From: Mucor racemosus
Lineage: Eukaryota; Mucoromycota; Mucoromycetes; Mucorales; Mucoraceae
NCBI GenBank assembly: GCA_027405735.1
Contig: JAPEHQ010000006.1
Span: 2,542,001 to 2,606,000, forward strand
DNA: 64,000 nucleotides
Direction of reading: 5' to 3'
Shown: piece by piece, positions 1-12,451 of the stretch
Numbering within the stretch: position 1 is the first letter of the stretch
Layout of the letters: each line of letters begins with the position of its first letter
The notes under the pieces: generated by a model
Databases searched by the model: none
The model's input: only the letters and a program-made list of their open reading frames with translations
What the model was told of the DNA's origin: nothing
Program-made: the position numbers and the translations under genes

Positions 1-1
1 T

Positions 2-307
2 GCTTGTCCAAAGAAACTCCCAATATGGACAACTGCTATTTGCACATATGTCGATCCCAATTACGCTCACTTCAACTTTCTCCACCTCTCTGCTATCCTT
101 AAACTTGATTCCACCATCCAACGTACCACCACAGTTCCTTTCCAATCTTTATCAATATACCAAGTATTTGCATGAATTATACAGGCCATTTGGATTGCCC
201 ACTACCGTTTCATATTTGCTGATATCCCTTTTGTTCCCCTTGCTGTCCTCTCCACCATTCACAAGAACCTCACTAAACTCAACAATGAAGAGAATTTACA
301 TTTAGAA
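2..307 (+). pseudogene. 3' end of a LINE-like reverse-transcriptase ORF (relic, cut by window edge)
   Basis: Reading from base 2 gives an almost open frame of about 101 codons ending at TAG 305-307, interrupted by one TGA near 170. The translation (for example IWIAHYRFIFADIPFVPLAV and LSTIHKNLTKLN) resembles what I recall of the C-terminal tails of zygomycete non-LTR reverse transcriptases; this is recognition from memory, not a search. The 5' part lies outside the window. An AATAAA-containing tail and an A-run follow, fitting a LINE 3' end. The 85-residue ORF in the other frame (48-305) looks like a shadow. Confidence 0.4.
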
Positions 308-432
308 TCTTAGAACATGCACTATTTACCCAGTCTTACCACTCCCTCCCCATCGGTTTACAGTAGTAGGACTTTAAATAATAATTTAATTATTTCAATA
401 AAATAGTTTTATCCCTAAAAAAAAAAAAAAAT
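308..432 (+). other. LINE-like 3' UTR with AATAAA and poly(A) tract
   Basis: After the relic stop there is a short AT-rich trailer with AATAAA (about 399-404) and then an A-run ending near 432. Immediately afterwards the sequence becomes repeat A (compare 433-470 with 16848-16885). A polyadenylated element therefore ends exactly at the edge of a repeat A copy, as expected for target-primed insertion. Confidence 0.45.
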
Positions 433-1510
433 CAAAATTGTTTAATGACTCATGAACTGCAAAGTAAGTTGAAATAGCTTATTAAATAGTTTTTGTACAG
501 TTTTAAATTCTGCATCCAACTAAATAAAATTAAAAAAAAAGCTTTATATTAAATTTTGCGTAAAATGTGATTAAACTTTTGGAGGTTTTTTGAAGACACA
601 CATCACTTTTTATAAACATGTTTTAAAAATAAATACCGCAGATAGGACACAACGAAATTATCTATCGATCGAGCTATTGCTGAACCTTCTAGCTGCATTT
701 TCCGTAGAGAAAACAAGATTTTTGTCAATTTTTTTTTCAAATTCAGAATTTGGGATGAGGGTATACAAGGGGAAATTGGGAGGCAGAAGCGATGGAATCT
801 CTTTGCACACATTTTTGAGGATATCTCCACGAAAAATCAATATTTTGAAAAAAACTAAATTGGATCCAAGAGAGCTCAACGAGCTTAATGACATGAGTGC
901 AGAATAAATGTTGCTCAATTTAACCAATATTTTGAAACCTACTACAAACCTGTCAAAAAAAATGAGAAAAAAATAAAAGTGCTCAGATTTTTTTCAAACC
1001 AAAATATGTTATAGAGCGCTTCAAAACAAGTAAGTTTTATTATAAAAAAGTGTTGGTATAACTTAATTTTGTGTGGAGATATGAAGGCCTCAAGTTTTTA
1101 ATTTTAGCAGTGAAATACCGGTAGAAATTTGAAACATTAGTACTAAAAAATTAATACCAACTGCAAAAGATAGGATATTTTTGGATACTCGTTTTTGGAT
1201 TAACGTTGAACATCTCAGGTACATTTGTATATTATTTTTTCTTTGCATTATTTAGTGGGAAAAAAAATAGAGCAGGGATAAAAAATTAGACTCAGTTTTT
1301 AGGGGAAAAGCTACGAACGTTACCTGTTTTTGAGTTTTTCGTCAGGTACAAAGTAGAATTAGGACTAGGTAGTGTAATCCGAACAATTTATATCTATTGA
1401 GTAGTAGCGTCTCATATGTATCCTCAAAAATGATTTGCATGAGGGAACTTATAGAAAAAAGGGCACGTTTTGACTATGAAGATTGAAAACTATGAAAATT
1501 TTCGATTTTT
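433..1510 (+). repeat. Repeat A, copy 1
   Basis: First of six copies of a dispersed 1.1-1.5 kb family (others near 4690-6190, 16720-17900, 36050-37870, 51600-52960 and 60050-61290). Shared landmarks are TTTTGGAGGTTTTTT, GTAAGTTTTAT and a conserved block around 730-860 coding TFLRISPRKINI. That block contains overlapping ORFs on both strands (590-907 + and 658-927 -), which recur in every copy but match no family I know. No clear terminal inverted repeats or target duplications are visible, so the element class is unknown. Confidence 0.8.
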
Positions 1511-2565
1511 TTTTTTGAAAATTCAAATTGAATATTATCAACATATATTTTAGTTTTTGAAGCGTTTCTTCAAAAAGTATGACAGCACGTCAAATAGGTC
1601 ATAAACTATAGTACTTGACAAAACAAAAAAAAGGTGTAGTCTTATATTTTTTTTATTGATTAATTAATTAGAAGAAAAAGCAATTAGGTATAGATTATGA
1701 AGTGTCGTTGTTTAGCTTATATATTTAAAAAAATTAAAACATATTATATATATACAACATATATTAAATATTTTTAGATATTGTTTAACTCTGAAGGTTG
1801 GACGAGATCCGGTGCTTTCACCATTGTATGATGATGGCTTATAGTGTATAAATTTTTGTTATTATGTTATTATATACACTTTTTATTTACAGAATTTTTA
1901 TATATGAAATTCTGCTGAACATTTAATCAATTGTGAAATTTGGTTGGTCTAGTTTAGGACTTAAGACATTGACCTTAGTGTTGTATTTGCATATATAAAT
2001 GTACCTTAAATTGTAGTTTAAATATGACAATAAACTATACCTTAACATATTTAGCATATGTGTCATATAAACACTGTAAATGATTACCCTGATAATCACA
2101 TAAGCTAAGTTCGGATAATCTAGTAGACTTACAATGAAAGATAGAAAATAAAGAATATTAATAATTAGTGTTGCCAAGAGCAACTAAAGACTTTAGACTG
2201 ATCATATATATCTGAATGTAATTACATTAGCATACAGTAAGTGAGGATTGACACTAAATTTTAGTATGAGAACACTGTTCTCGACAGGTGCGTAAGCAAT
2301 CCTTCATAATACGGATTTGTATATTGAATTATGGTGTAATAGATCAATGGATTGTCAAACTGGATATATAATATAGAGGATTATATGTCTGACTTTGATT
2401 CTATGATTGATTATATGGAGTTATATAATAATTGGTTATAAGTAACAATGATAAATAAGTAATAATATATATTTATTTGGATTGTGGTTATAAATATAAT
2501 AAGGGAAAGGAAAGAACAGATAAATTCACTAATGTGCAATTGATCCGTTCTTGGTTGTTATTTAT
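1511..2565. other. AT-rich non-coding stretch
   Basis: No gene, RNA or clear repeat recognised. Several TA-rich runs and an 86-codon minus-strand ORF (1923-2183) of low-complexity hydrophobic composition, which I regard as chance. The right end is the insertion site of the TIR element. Confidence 0.6.
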
Positions 2566-2566
2566 A

Positions 2567-3467
2567 ACGTGCCACCAGCTTTAAATCTGTGTAAACTTTA
2601 ATTTTGTTTCAATTTTTATTTATTTTGGAACTCCGCCATTTCAATATATATATTTTTTTTGGAGGCATCTCATGGCAGATAATGTAGCTCATTTGTTATT
2701 TGAGAGATTGAGAAGTATAATAAGTTTAAACAAACATTTTATTTTTATAACAAATCTTTAGGAATTCTAAATTTTCTGTGAGATAAATATTTTTTTTGAC
2801 AAATTTCTTAACTTCTTGGACAACTTCTCTACATTTGCTATAAGCTTCGATGTAGTCCATCGACCTTCTGAAATAATGTCTGATTTGAGTCAGGTTACCA
2901 GAGGTATCCAGAAAAGAATGGATGTTTTTCTCCAGAGACTTGAATGTATAGTCACATCGCAAACGAGCTTCCCTCTTGGCAGCACCACAGTACATTTTGA
3001 TCCAATTGCATTCGCAATGGTATTTTGGGTATCAGTAAAATGATTTTATAATAAAAATAACTATTAAAGTCATAATAATTGTTCACAAAGGTTTAAATAA
3101 TGATTGTTATGGCTCTGATTTATTATATCTTTATTTTTCGGAAAGTTGATAGCGAAAATGCTGATTTCACGCATTGCTTACGTAAGCTGGGTTTAAGGTA
3201 AGGAGGTTATGTGTCACAGAGTATCCTTGTTTCAAAAGTTACCCTCACCTAAGAGCACACAGCTTAAATTTTGAAATACCGTCTATTTTCAAGGGCTATC
3301 AACAGAATGATTTTATAGTAAAATTAAGTATTCGAGCCATAACAATTGTTTACAAAGGTTTAAATAATGATTGTTATGGATTTTTTTTATTGTATCGTTA
3401 GTTTTGGGTGAGTTGATAGCTCTTAAAAAAAGTTAAAATTTGTGCAGGTTTAAAGCTGGTGGCACGT
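2567..3467 (-). mobile_element. TIR element B, copy 1 (901 bp, TA target duplication)
   Basis: The ends are inverted repeats beginning ACGTGCCACCAGCTTTAAA, flanked on each side by TA, which suggests a TA target duplication. A near-identical copy lies in opposite orientation at 54749-55649. Inside are two related direct blocks (about 3040-3150 and 3300-3424). A minus-strand 89-codon ORF (2726-2995) is retained in both copies; it is rich in Cys, Lys and charged residues and matches no transposase I recognise. The element looks non-autonomous or encodes only a fragment, and must be mobilised by something elsewhere. Confidence 0.85.
2726..2995 (-). CDS. Small ORF carried by TIR element B (function unknown)
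   Basis: An 89-codon ORF starting MYCGAAKREARLRCDYTF and ending CYKNKMFV. The copy at 55221-55490 differs at only four residues (R/K, K/E, T/I, K/T), so the frame survived since duplication; at this similarity that is weak evidence of selection. It contains four cysteines and a predicted helical, charged middle. No DDE signature, HTH or zinc-finger spacing is obvious. It could be a remnant of a transposase exon or a neutral open frame. Confidence 0.35.
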   Translation of the reverse strand: MYCGAAKREARLRCDYTFKSLEKNIHSFLDTSGNLTQIRHYFRRSMDYIEAYSKCREVVQEVKKFVKKNIYLTENLEFLKICYKNKMFV

Positions 3468-3479
3468 TATGTGCAATTT

Positions 3480-4615
3480 GCTTATGTAATGTAACTGGAT
3501 CATTACATATGGATTAATTCAATTGAAGACTATGGAGATTTGAAAGATTTTGACGATGTCAAAAAAACAAAACTAGGTGTTATACAGTATTGCTCGCCGG
3601 TGCTGCTCGAATATGGCATCAAAATTTATGTCTGCTATCCAAGGCTCTTCAAGATTGGGTAAAATGTAAGGCTAAACTGTGTGCGTTCTTTAAGCCTCAA
3701 AATTTGATCTCGGTGGCGCGAGATCGCATTCGTGACCTAAGGCAATTGGGGTACTATTGCACAATAAGTGTACGACTTTATGGCAATTAATTAAAATGAA
3801 CATTCCCAGGATGACGAATGAAGAAGCAGTCGATAGGTTTGTAGCTGGTATTATAGACCATTATGCTAGAGTTCATATTAAAGCCTATATATTGATATAA
3901 AAAATCCATTGCTAAGTGAGGCTATTAAATCAGCACACACTTATAAAGGAAATCGTTTGGATGCCATTCCACTGAATCGACCATCACAGGTATATAATTC
4001 TGGCGGTACTTGCTCATTAATTGGATGATCCAATGGATTTTTCCGTAGCAGAGACTAGAGAGCTATATTAAGCGCTTCATTTATTTAATAGACCTGACAA
4101 TAATGGATATCAAGGTGGATATTATCGTAGTATTTTTCGTGGTTGTGGGGTCTTCGTGGAGTTTTTTGCGGTAATTCTTGTGGTGGAACTCGTGGTGGTT
4201 ATTGTGGTGGCTTTTGTGATGGATTTCTAGGGAGCTTTCGTCGTGGTTCTGGCGGTAATGCTAATATAAACTCTCGCTTGGGGGGTTCAATGTCATTGTT
4301 GTGCTGGTTATGGTCATATTCAAAGAGACCGTGCCTCAGCCAGACACCAATCAAATTATCAAGAGGATTATTGCTCTGAGGGCAATTAGTATTCTGAACC
4401 TAATGTTGAAAATGAAGGGTTTCATTTATCCTCTTATACTGTGTTTTACCAGATCCAGTTTTCTATGTGGAGCCTTTGACAATTAATGATAACTTGCTAC
4501 AAAAGAATGTGGACTTTGTCTTAACCTCGAGGGAAACTCAAACTCGGTTACCTTCATATCAATCTATGATAAATGGTCGACTTCGTTCTATATTAATTGG
4601 TTTGGGTTAATTAAG
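3480..4615 (+). pseudogene. Decayed Ty3-type gag with start of protease
   Basis: Pieces of a gag protein occur in order but in shifting frames. About 3590-3760 encodes a capsid-like stretch (AARIWHQNLCLLSKALQDW, then FFKPQNLISVARDRIRDLRQ). About 3796-3900 continues it (MNIPRMTNEEAVDRFVAGI). A Gly/Arg-rich region at 4140-4270 precedes a zinc knuckle (about 4285-4335, CHCCAGYGHIQRD) with its last Cys replaced. Near 4560-4600 a frame matches the approach to a retroviral-type protease (GRLRSILI) and then stops. No LTRs are visible. It is a different lineage from the intact element at 38.3-44.3 kb. Confidence 0.7.
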
Positions 4616-4689
4616 CAATAAAAAAATTACAATTTATTTGGTTCGCTCTGTCCTTCACAACCTATTTTGACTTGCTGTAATACATAAAA

Positions 4690-6190
4690 AAAAAACTATG
4701 TTCGATAAGTTAAAATGAATTCTAATATTAAATTTGAAGTTTCAAAAAAAATTGATAGTTTCAATCTTCAAAATCGGAGCGTGCTCTCTTTTCTATAACT
4801 ATTCTCATACTAAACATTTTTTAAGATATATTCTATACATTGCTAAATAGATATGAATTTGTTGCATTATCTTACCTATTCAAAAATTTATTTTATATCT
4901 CTCAGAAGACTCAAAAACGCGTAAAATTCACTGCTTTTCCCTGGAAAACTGGGTCTCACTTTTCATCGCTGCTATACTTTTTTTTTTCACTAAATAACAC
5001 CAAGATAAAATTATATGCCAATGTACCTGAGATGCTCACCTTTAATTCAAAAACAAGTATCCAGAAATATCCTATTTTTTGCAGTTGGTATTAATTTTTC
5101 AGTCCTAAGGTTTCAGATTTTTTACGCGTATTTCACTGCTAAAGAATTGAAAACTTTGAGGCTTCATATCTCTAGAAAAAATTAAGCTATACTAACACTT
5201 TCTAATAATAAAACTTACTTGTTTTAAAGTGTTCTATAACATATTTGAATATAAAAAAATTCTTAGCACTTTTATTTTTTTTCATTTTTTTGGGCATTTC
5301 TATAGTAGGTTTCCAAATATTAGCTGAATTGAGCAATATTTTTTTTTGCATTCATGTCATCAAGCTCGTTAAGCTCTCTCGGACCCAATTTAGAGTTTTT
5401 CAAAATATTGATTTTTCGTGGAGATATAAAAAATGTGTACAAAAATGCACCTCCATTTCTAGCTTCCATTTTTCCCTTATATACCCTCATCCCAAATTCT
5501 GAATCTGAAAAAAATCCGACAAAAATCTTGTTTTCTCTACGGAAAATGCAGCTAAAAGGTCCAGCAATAGATCAATTGATAGATAATTTTGTTGCGCATT
5601 ATTTTCGTTAGTTATATTTGAAATTTACTTATAAAATGTAATGCGTATTTTCAAAAAACCTCCAAAACTTCAATCACATTTTGCGCAAAATTTTACGTGA
5701 AGCATGTTTTTGAATATTATTTAGGTGGATGCAGAATTTAAAACTGTACAAAAACCATTTAACACGCTATGTCGACTTACTTTTGAATTCACGAGCCATT
5801 AAACAATTGTGATTTTTTGATCATTTTCTGATGGATTTGTAAAATCAATTTTGAAACCCAGTTATCTAGGTTTTAAGCTGTAATATCACAAAAAATTATT
5901 AATTTTCGCTGAAACAAAATGCACAGAAGCATACGATGGGATTTATCTTGTAAATACAAAAAAATAACACCTCAATTTAGGTGCTTTATGTTTATAATCA
6001 ATTTCAAATGGATTTTGGAAAATGTTAGGCCAATGCACTTATATTCTGGTACTCATCCTTTTATTTTTTCGGATAGATAGCAAGGGCTCCTCATATTGGG
6101 AGGCTACACGTTCTTTAAAGATTTCACGTAATTTGAATCAACGTTGGGCGAAAGCATTTGAAAACCATTTGAAGACCGTCTAAAGCATGA
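4690..6190 (-). repeat. Repeat A, copy 2 (long version)
   Basis: Inverted relative to copy 1. It includes an extension (about 5830-6190) matching 37150-37510 and 37818-37870 of copy 4, with shared text such as CTCAATTTAGGTGCT and ACTTATATTCTG. The ORF in the conserved block is present but degenerate (5354-5611 on the plus strand). Confidence 0.75.
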
Positions 6191-6329
6191 GAGATTATGG
6201 ATACATAAAATCTTATTTATAGAAAGAATAATAATGAAAACTACTAGTAACATTTATCATGGACAACGTAGGCTTTATTACTAGAAAAACTAATGGTAAA
6301 AGAAAGAACAAGAGCTTCTAGTTCTTGGT

Positions 6330-6900
6330 TTAAAAGACTATTTATAAGAATTACATTTCAATATGAGTTAGAAATGGAATTGGCATCAAAATTGGCTGTT
6401 TAATATCCTCGAAAACCGACAAAACTATTTTGTATGGGTTGCTTCAGATATTCTTTTGAAAACTTTTATAAAATTAAGTAATGGTTTGAAATTGAATTTT
6501 GAAGTTGCAGTTAATGCGCAGTGATCGTAAGAATAATATATCTCAGTTTTATTAACCAACAGTTGTTTTTGAATAAAGCAATGGGAAAAATACCTGGAAC
6601 CAATGAATATTGATCCAAATGGATTGAAATTTTCTAATTATATACTACATTTATAATAGTATCCAGAATTAAAAGCTTCAGTGTCCATTGATATGCCGTT
6701 TAAATTGTAGGAATAAATTGTGTACTTCTTTTGAGTTAGAATTTAAATCAGAAATAACACTATATGAATCTGTCAGAACCAGCATGTATGGCAATGACAA
6801 TCACCGAAATTAACAAGTGAATATTATTTTTATGTATAATTAAAGTTGTGATACAATGTATGCTACATCTATTTTTTTTAAAAAAAATTGATTTTAATAT
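6330..6900 (+). repeat. Repeat D, copy 1
   Basis: Diverged but collinear with 44390-44950. Shared landmarks include TTTGTATGGGTTG, CAATGAATATTGATCCAAA and TATGACAATGACAA-like text. No coding potential recognised. Both copies have the same orientation. Confidence 0.6.
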
Positions 6901-7633
6901 TGATTAAAAAACTATATGTACATATTTTGGTATTTATTCAAAATAAGTACATAGTAACATTGCAACATTTCGATTTTGCGGCAGCGTTTGCTCTAATTTC
7001 AATTTTACGACATTTGGAAATATTGCCGTACTACCATAGTTATACTCATTTGTCAGGAGCAGTACAGCATGTTGTTGTTAAGTGCACTTAATTTTTTTAC
7101 TAGGCAACCATAAAAACCGATGATCGATACAATCCATTGAATGGTGTCACTTTAGTCACAATATCTATTTAACGACCATACTATTGTGATTATATAATAT
7201 TTTGAACAAAAAGCGCTACGATTGGCAGTCTATTATTTCATTTTCATATAAACAATAGCCTTGTCATGTATTTTGATATGAAAGCACTAGGACGTTACAG
7301 TTGCGAAGGGCGCGATAGTTTGAGTGGTCTTGAAAAACTACAATAACACAGATCGCCTTGTACTTTATGATATGAGATGTTTGTGTGAATTTGGGATAAA
7401 ATCTATATCCTTGATCAGGATGCGTGGACTTTTTGAAGTTAATAACTGACATGTACAGAAATGCAGAAATTTGTGTCATCTTTTGACCATTAATGGGCTC
7501 AGCTCATAACAACATGTCCTAATTAGTCGTGTTCGTGTACCATATCCTAAAGTTTAAGCCATAATTATCTTTCTCTCTCCTGGATATTTTTCTTTTTTTA
7601 ATACTTTTTTCTGTTGTTTCATATTAATTTAAA
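6901..7633. other. Intergenic region upstream of phospholipase D
   Basis: No gene recognised. Small ORFs at 6888-7091 (+) and 7264-7479 (-) are short, compositionally biased and unsupported. The last 100 bases before the PLD start are T- and CT-rich, as is common upstream of fungal start codons. Confidence 0.5.
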
Positions 7634-10600
7634 ATGTCTCATACCGTATCTACGAATATGGAATATTTTAAAAAGAGCAATGATGATAATGCCAAAATGT
7701 CATATTACGAACGAGGAGGATATGAAGAAGACGACGAACACAGTGACTTTGAAGAAGAAGATGATCAAGACGACACAACAGCTAGTAAATGGCATTCTAT
7801 TTTTCGTAGAATGTCCATGAATATTCAAAGGGATGAAGGTACACCAGATAAAGAAATAGTAACAGGAACGGCCACCAATCCATCGGATCATGAAAGAGCT
7901 TTAATGCTGAATATACCACATAGTGATGGTAGTGAAGTATGTGAAACATTTGAGGATGATACTTTGCCAACAGTTGAACAAGTAGCAGTAGATTGTGTCA
8001 ATCTAGAAGACCAGCCTTCTACGAGATATTTTGAGAACCCTTTTGAATCGGATTCAACTTCGACGGATGATACAATGTATGTGGCTGCAACGGCAGCGGC
8101 AAATGATATTAAAAATGTTCAAATTCATCCATTGAGTGGTGTTTCCGCCACTAATGGTGGTGGTCATGGGTTTATGCCCGAAAAGAAAAAAGTTCATGGC
8201 GCCATGTTCACATCAAGTCCTGACAGTGTGATGAAAAATGATACAACACAAGGTAAGCTTCTCCTCCCTCCTCCCCCCCCCCCTCCTTTTTTTTGTAGAT
8301 TTGTATATATTTGTGTTTACTGAAATGATTGTATAAACAGGCGCTAATAATAAAGCTAAAATGCAATGGACAAAAACATTTGAAAAAATCAAGGTTGTTA
8401 ACAGTTTAGGCGGATCACATCAAAGGAGATCAAGCTCAGCTCATTATACTACCACAAAACAGCCTTTAGCTCCATATTATCCATCGGCATTCACACCAGG
8501 CTATCTCTCATTGATGTGCAGAGACGAACATGGAAGAAAAGCTGTAGGTTTTTGTATAAAAATATCTGTATAAAAAATCATTAAATGTTGTAAATATAGC
8601 CTCCCATTTTGTTTGATGCCCTGAATGTAAGATAAATCAATGATATTTATGAAACACATACTCAATATTTTCTTCAATACACGTAGGTATTAATCACAGA
8701 TTCAGAAATTGATCATACTGCTATTCATCGACTATGGACATTTCGTATTGAACTTCAATATGGAGAAATCAAATGGGTGATTAACCGAACAATCATTGAA
8801 TTTTACAATTTACATCTTACGCTCAAATTCAAATACATTTCTGGCTTTATTTCGGAGCCTCCCCCTTCATTTCCGAGTCAATTAGCACATCTTACCAACG
8901 CCGCATTAACATCAATGCGTATTGCTCGTGAAGAAGAAGATGGTGTATGGCGAGAAGTAGCTCTCAAACGTCGAGATGCACTGGAAGTCTATCTCAAAGC
9001 GTTAATCCAGGGTGCCAGTATGCTTGTTAATTATGAACTGTGTGAATTTTTGGAGTTGAGTGCTATTTCTATTGTCAAAGATATGGGTTGGAAGGGCAAA
9101 GAAGGCTATTTAGAGTATAATCTAAATCCAGCTTCCATTCGTTTGTTTCGATGGCATCGATGGCAAAAGGAATGGTTAATTTTACGTGATTCTTATATTG
9201 CTTTTTGTAAAGATATTGGATCGACAGCTCCTGCAGATGTGCTTTTGTTTGATAAACATTTAAAAGTAGTACGAACTCAAAGCACGTTTGGATCTATTCA
9301 TCAAACGCATTTTATTATTTCAAACTCTTCAAGAAGAATTGAGGTGAAAGCACCAACTTCAAAGCACATAGAAGAATGGATAGAGAATCTAGATAAAGTT
9401 CAAAAGGAGTCCCCATGGATTATGAATCATCGGTTTGGATCTTATGCTCCTGTCAGAGAGAATGCCAAAGCGAAATGGTTTGTCGATGGGCACGGTATGT
9501 ATCATGTTAATTGGTGACAAATATTTTATATGATATTGAGTTTTATATGCTTTATATACATATCAAAGATTATTTTGAAGCAGTAGCTCAAGCTATATTA
9601 TCAGCAAAATCAGAAATATACATTGAAGATTGGTGGTTGGTAAGTTTTCCAATGAGATTTTCATTCTGATTTACTAATATTTAGATCGATGTAGAGCCCT
9701 CAATTGGTATGGAGAGCTACACAAGCAATATGCATATTTAATACTAACATTTTACATGTATATTTAGTATTTACGTAGACCATCCAAAGGAAATGAAGAA
9801 TATCGAATCGATAGATTGTTAAAAAGAAAAGCTTGTGAAGGAGTAATGATTTACATTGTGATATATAAAAATGTTTCTGTTGCATTACCATTGGATTCTC
9901 AACATACACGAGATTGGATGCATCATGTACATCCTAATATCATTGTACAAAGACATGCTAATTTAACTTCTTCGCCCTTCTGGGCTCATCATGAGGTATA
10001 TTACTAAGGTTTGCGTTATGAATACAAAACCTTGCTAAACATGTACAAAATAGAAAATATTAGTAGTTGATTATAGACTTGCATTTGTTGGTGGATTAGA
10101 TTTATGCTTTGGTCGTTACGATACATCTAAACATGACTTGACAGATTACAGATCTTTTGATGAAAAAGAAGTGTTTCCAGGTCAAGATTACTCAAATCCA
10201 AGAATCAAAGACTTTTATAAAGTGAGTCAATATGATATGGAGCTGATAGATAAGCAATGTGCAGCTCGAATGCCCTGGCATGATATTCATACAGCAATGG
10301 TATGTGTGGTTTGTGTTACTATGAAATGCGTTCATTAACAAAATATATGCTCTTTATTAGACTGGACCGCCTGCAAGAGACATCGCACGCCATTTTATAC
10401 AAAGATGGAACTTTATTAAATCAAATAGAGCAAAAGAAAGAAGTGAAGTACCATTTTTACTACCAAAAGGTGAATATGTAGCAGCTAGAGATGAAACCAA
10501 GTTTAAAGGAACATGTCGAATCCAAGTTTTGAGAAGTAGTGCTGAATGGAGTTTAGGAATTACTCGAGAAGTATGTATATATGATGTATTATAAAGTGCA

Positions 10601-12260
10601 TAAATTGAATAATCTGGTTTCCATAGTATTCCATCTACAGTGCTTATATGGAATGTATATTTAAAGCGAAGCATTTTATATATATTGAAAATCAATTCTT
10701 TAGTATGTGATTTATGACGATATCGATATGAATACACGGTATTAACGCATTTTATATAGTAACTACAACAAGCCCTCATGATAAATTAATCAAAAATAAA
10801 ATTGGACAAGCAATTGTAGAAAGAATCAAAAGAGCACATCAAGAAAAGAAAAAATTTAGAGTTATCGTAGTAATCCCAATTGCACCTGGATTTGAAGGTG
10901 ATTTCATTCAAGTAGATCGCAGATCTATGCCATTGAGGTTTGATTTAACTGTAAAAACACATGAAACATAAACTAACATCATAATGAAAAACAATAGATC
11001 GGTTGCGCAATATCAATATAGATCAATTTCGCGTGGAAAGTATTCTATATTTGAGCAATTACGAAAAGCAAATATCCCCATCAAAGACTACATTGGCTTT
11101 TATAGTTTGAGAAATTGGGGTAAAGTTAAAAAGTCTGTTCCTAAACCTGTACCCATCATGAGAGATGAGTTTAATCAAATTATCCCGCCTCCTCCACCTC
11201 CACCTCCACCACCTCCACCACCACCTCTTCGTAGCAAAAGAAGAGTAAAATCAAAATCTTCCAGTCAAAATAAATCAAACGAAGATTTTCAACAACAATT
11301 GCAATTGGAACGTGCTTTGTTGGAGCAGCAACATTATAATGATGGTAGAATGGATTTTGTTACTGAACAAGTTTACATTCATTCAAAGCTAATGATTGTG
11401 GATGACAAAACTGTAATTTGTGGTTCAGGTAATTGTGCATAAAACATTTTGCATTAATTTGGAAATTAAGGAAATTGACACATTCTCCCTCCCTCCCCTC
11501 CTTTTTTTTTCTTGTAGCCAATTTAAACGACAGGTATCTTTTATGAATTATTAGTAAACAATAAACTTTTACTGACTTGGTTAAACAAATAGGTCTCAGT
11601 TGGGAAATCGGGATTCAGAGATTGCGGTAGTAATTGAAGATACGGATTTAGTGGATTCTCGGATGAATGGGCAACCAGTAAAGTATTGAGCTTTTTTTCC
11701 CTCTTCCTTTTTTGGCTTCCTAACACAAATTTCGATAGTATAAAGCATCTAGATATGCATTGACATTACGAATGCAATTATTTAAAGAACATTTAGGTTT
11801 ATTAAATGTTCAATCAAGCAATGAATATAATGCAGATGGTTATAGAGACATGAAAAGAGAAGATGTGGTTGTAATGGATCCATTGCATGATGAGTTTTAT
11901 TATGACATTTGGAACAAAACTGCAGAAAAGAATACATTAGTTTATAGAGATGTATTTCGATGTGTTCCTGATGATACAGGTAAAGCTATATATTCTTTTC
12001 TTTTCTGCAAAGAGTTTCTTATCTAATATATGCTTTTATTAGTACATTCTTTTGAAAAACACCGTCAATTTGTACCAGACCCAACGCGCGTGTTACCTGG
12101 ACATGTAGCAGAACCTTGGAACCGTACTAATGAACAAATTCAGACAAAGCTAGATGACATTCAAGGTCATTTAGTTGAATTTCCGACAGAATATCTAAAG
12201 AATATCAGCATGACAGCATCTGTCATGCAGGAAGCAGTTCCTCCTATCGTATTTACCTAA
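7634..12260 (+). CDS. PLD1: Phospholipase D (PX-PH-PLD type, Spo14/PLD1 family)
   Basis: Hydrolyses phosphatidylcholine to phosphatidic acid and choline at membranes; family members act in signalling and vesicle traffic. I assemble 15 exons: 7634-8252, 8341-8543, 8687-9494, 9569-9639, 9695-9706, 9768-9995, 10054-10299, 10361-10570, 10627-10702, 10760-10937, 10998-11428, 11518-11533, 11593-11677, 11739-11979 and 12043-12260, giving 1213 residues in frame. The N-terminal 200 residues are acidic and probably disordered. A PX domain (about 265-410) and PH domain (about 420-535) follow. The two catalytic HKD motifs are HEKILVVD (about 646) and HSKLMIVD (about 1011). A run of 14 prolines sits in the loop between the halves. 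Two microexons are needed: 12 nt (SPQL) and 16 nt. The start is the first ATG of the long frame. Both catalytic motifs are intact, so it should be active. Confidence 0.95.
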
Positions 12261-12451
12261 TTGTGTTCTCCTTATCAATTCATAATAACAAATATACTTG
12301 GGATTTTTGTTTGCTGCTGATTCTTAAAATTATGTATCTTAATTATGCAAATACAAGTATAATAAAGTTTGCCCTTACTATTTGTATAAAGAAACAAGGA
12401 GACAGATTGCATGTTTATTTATCTGATTTCTTTCTTCTCTCTTTGTTTTCA

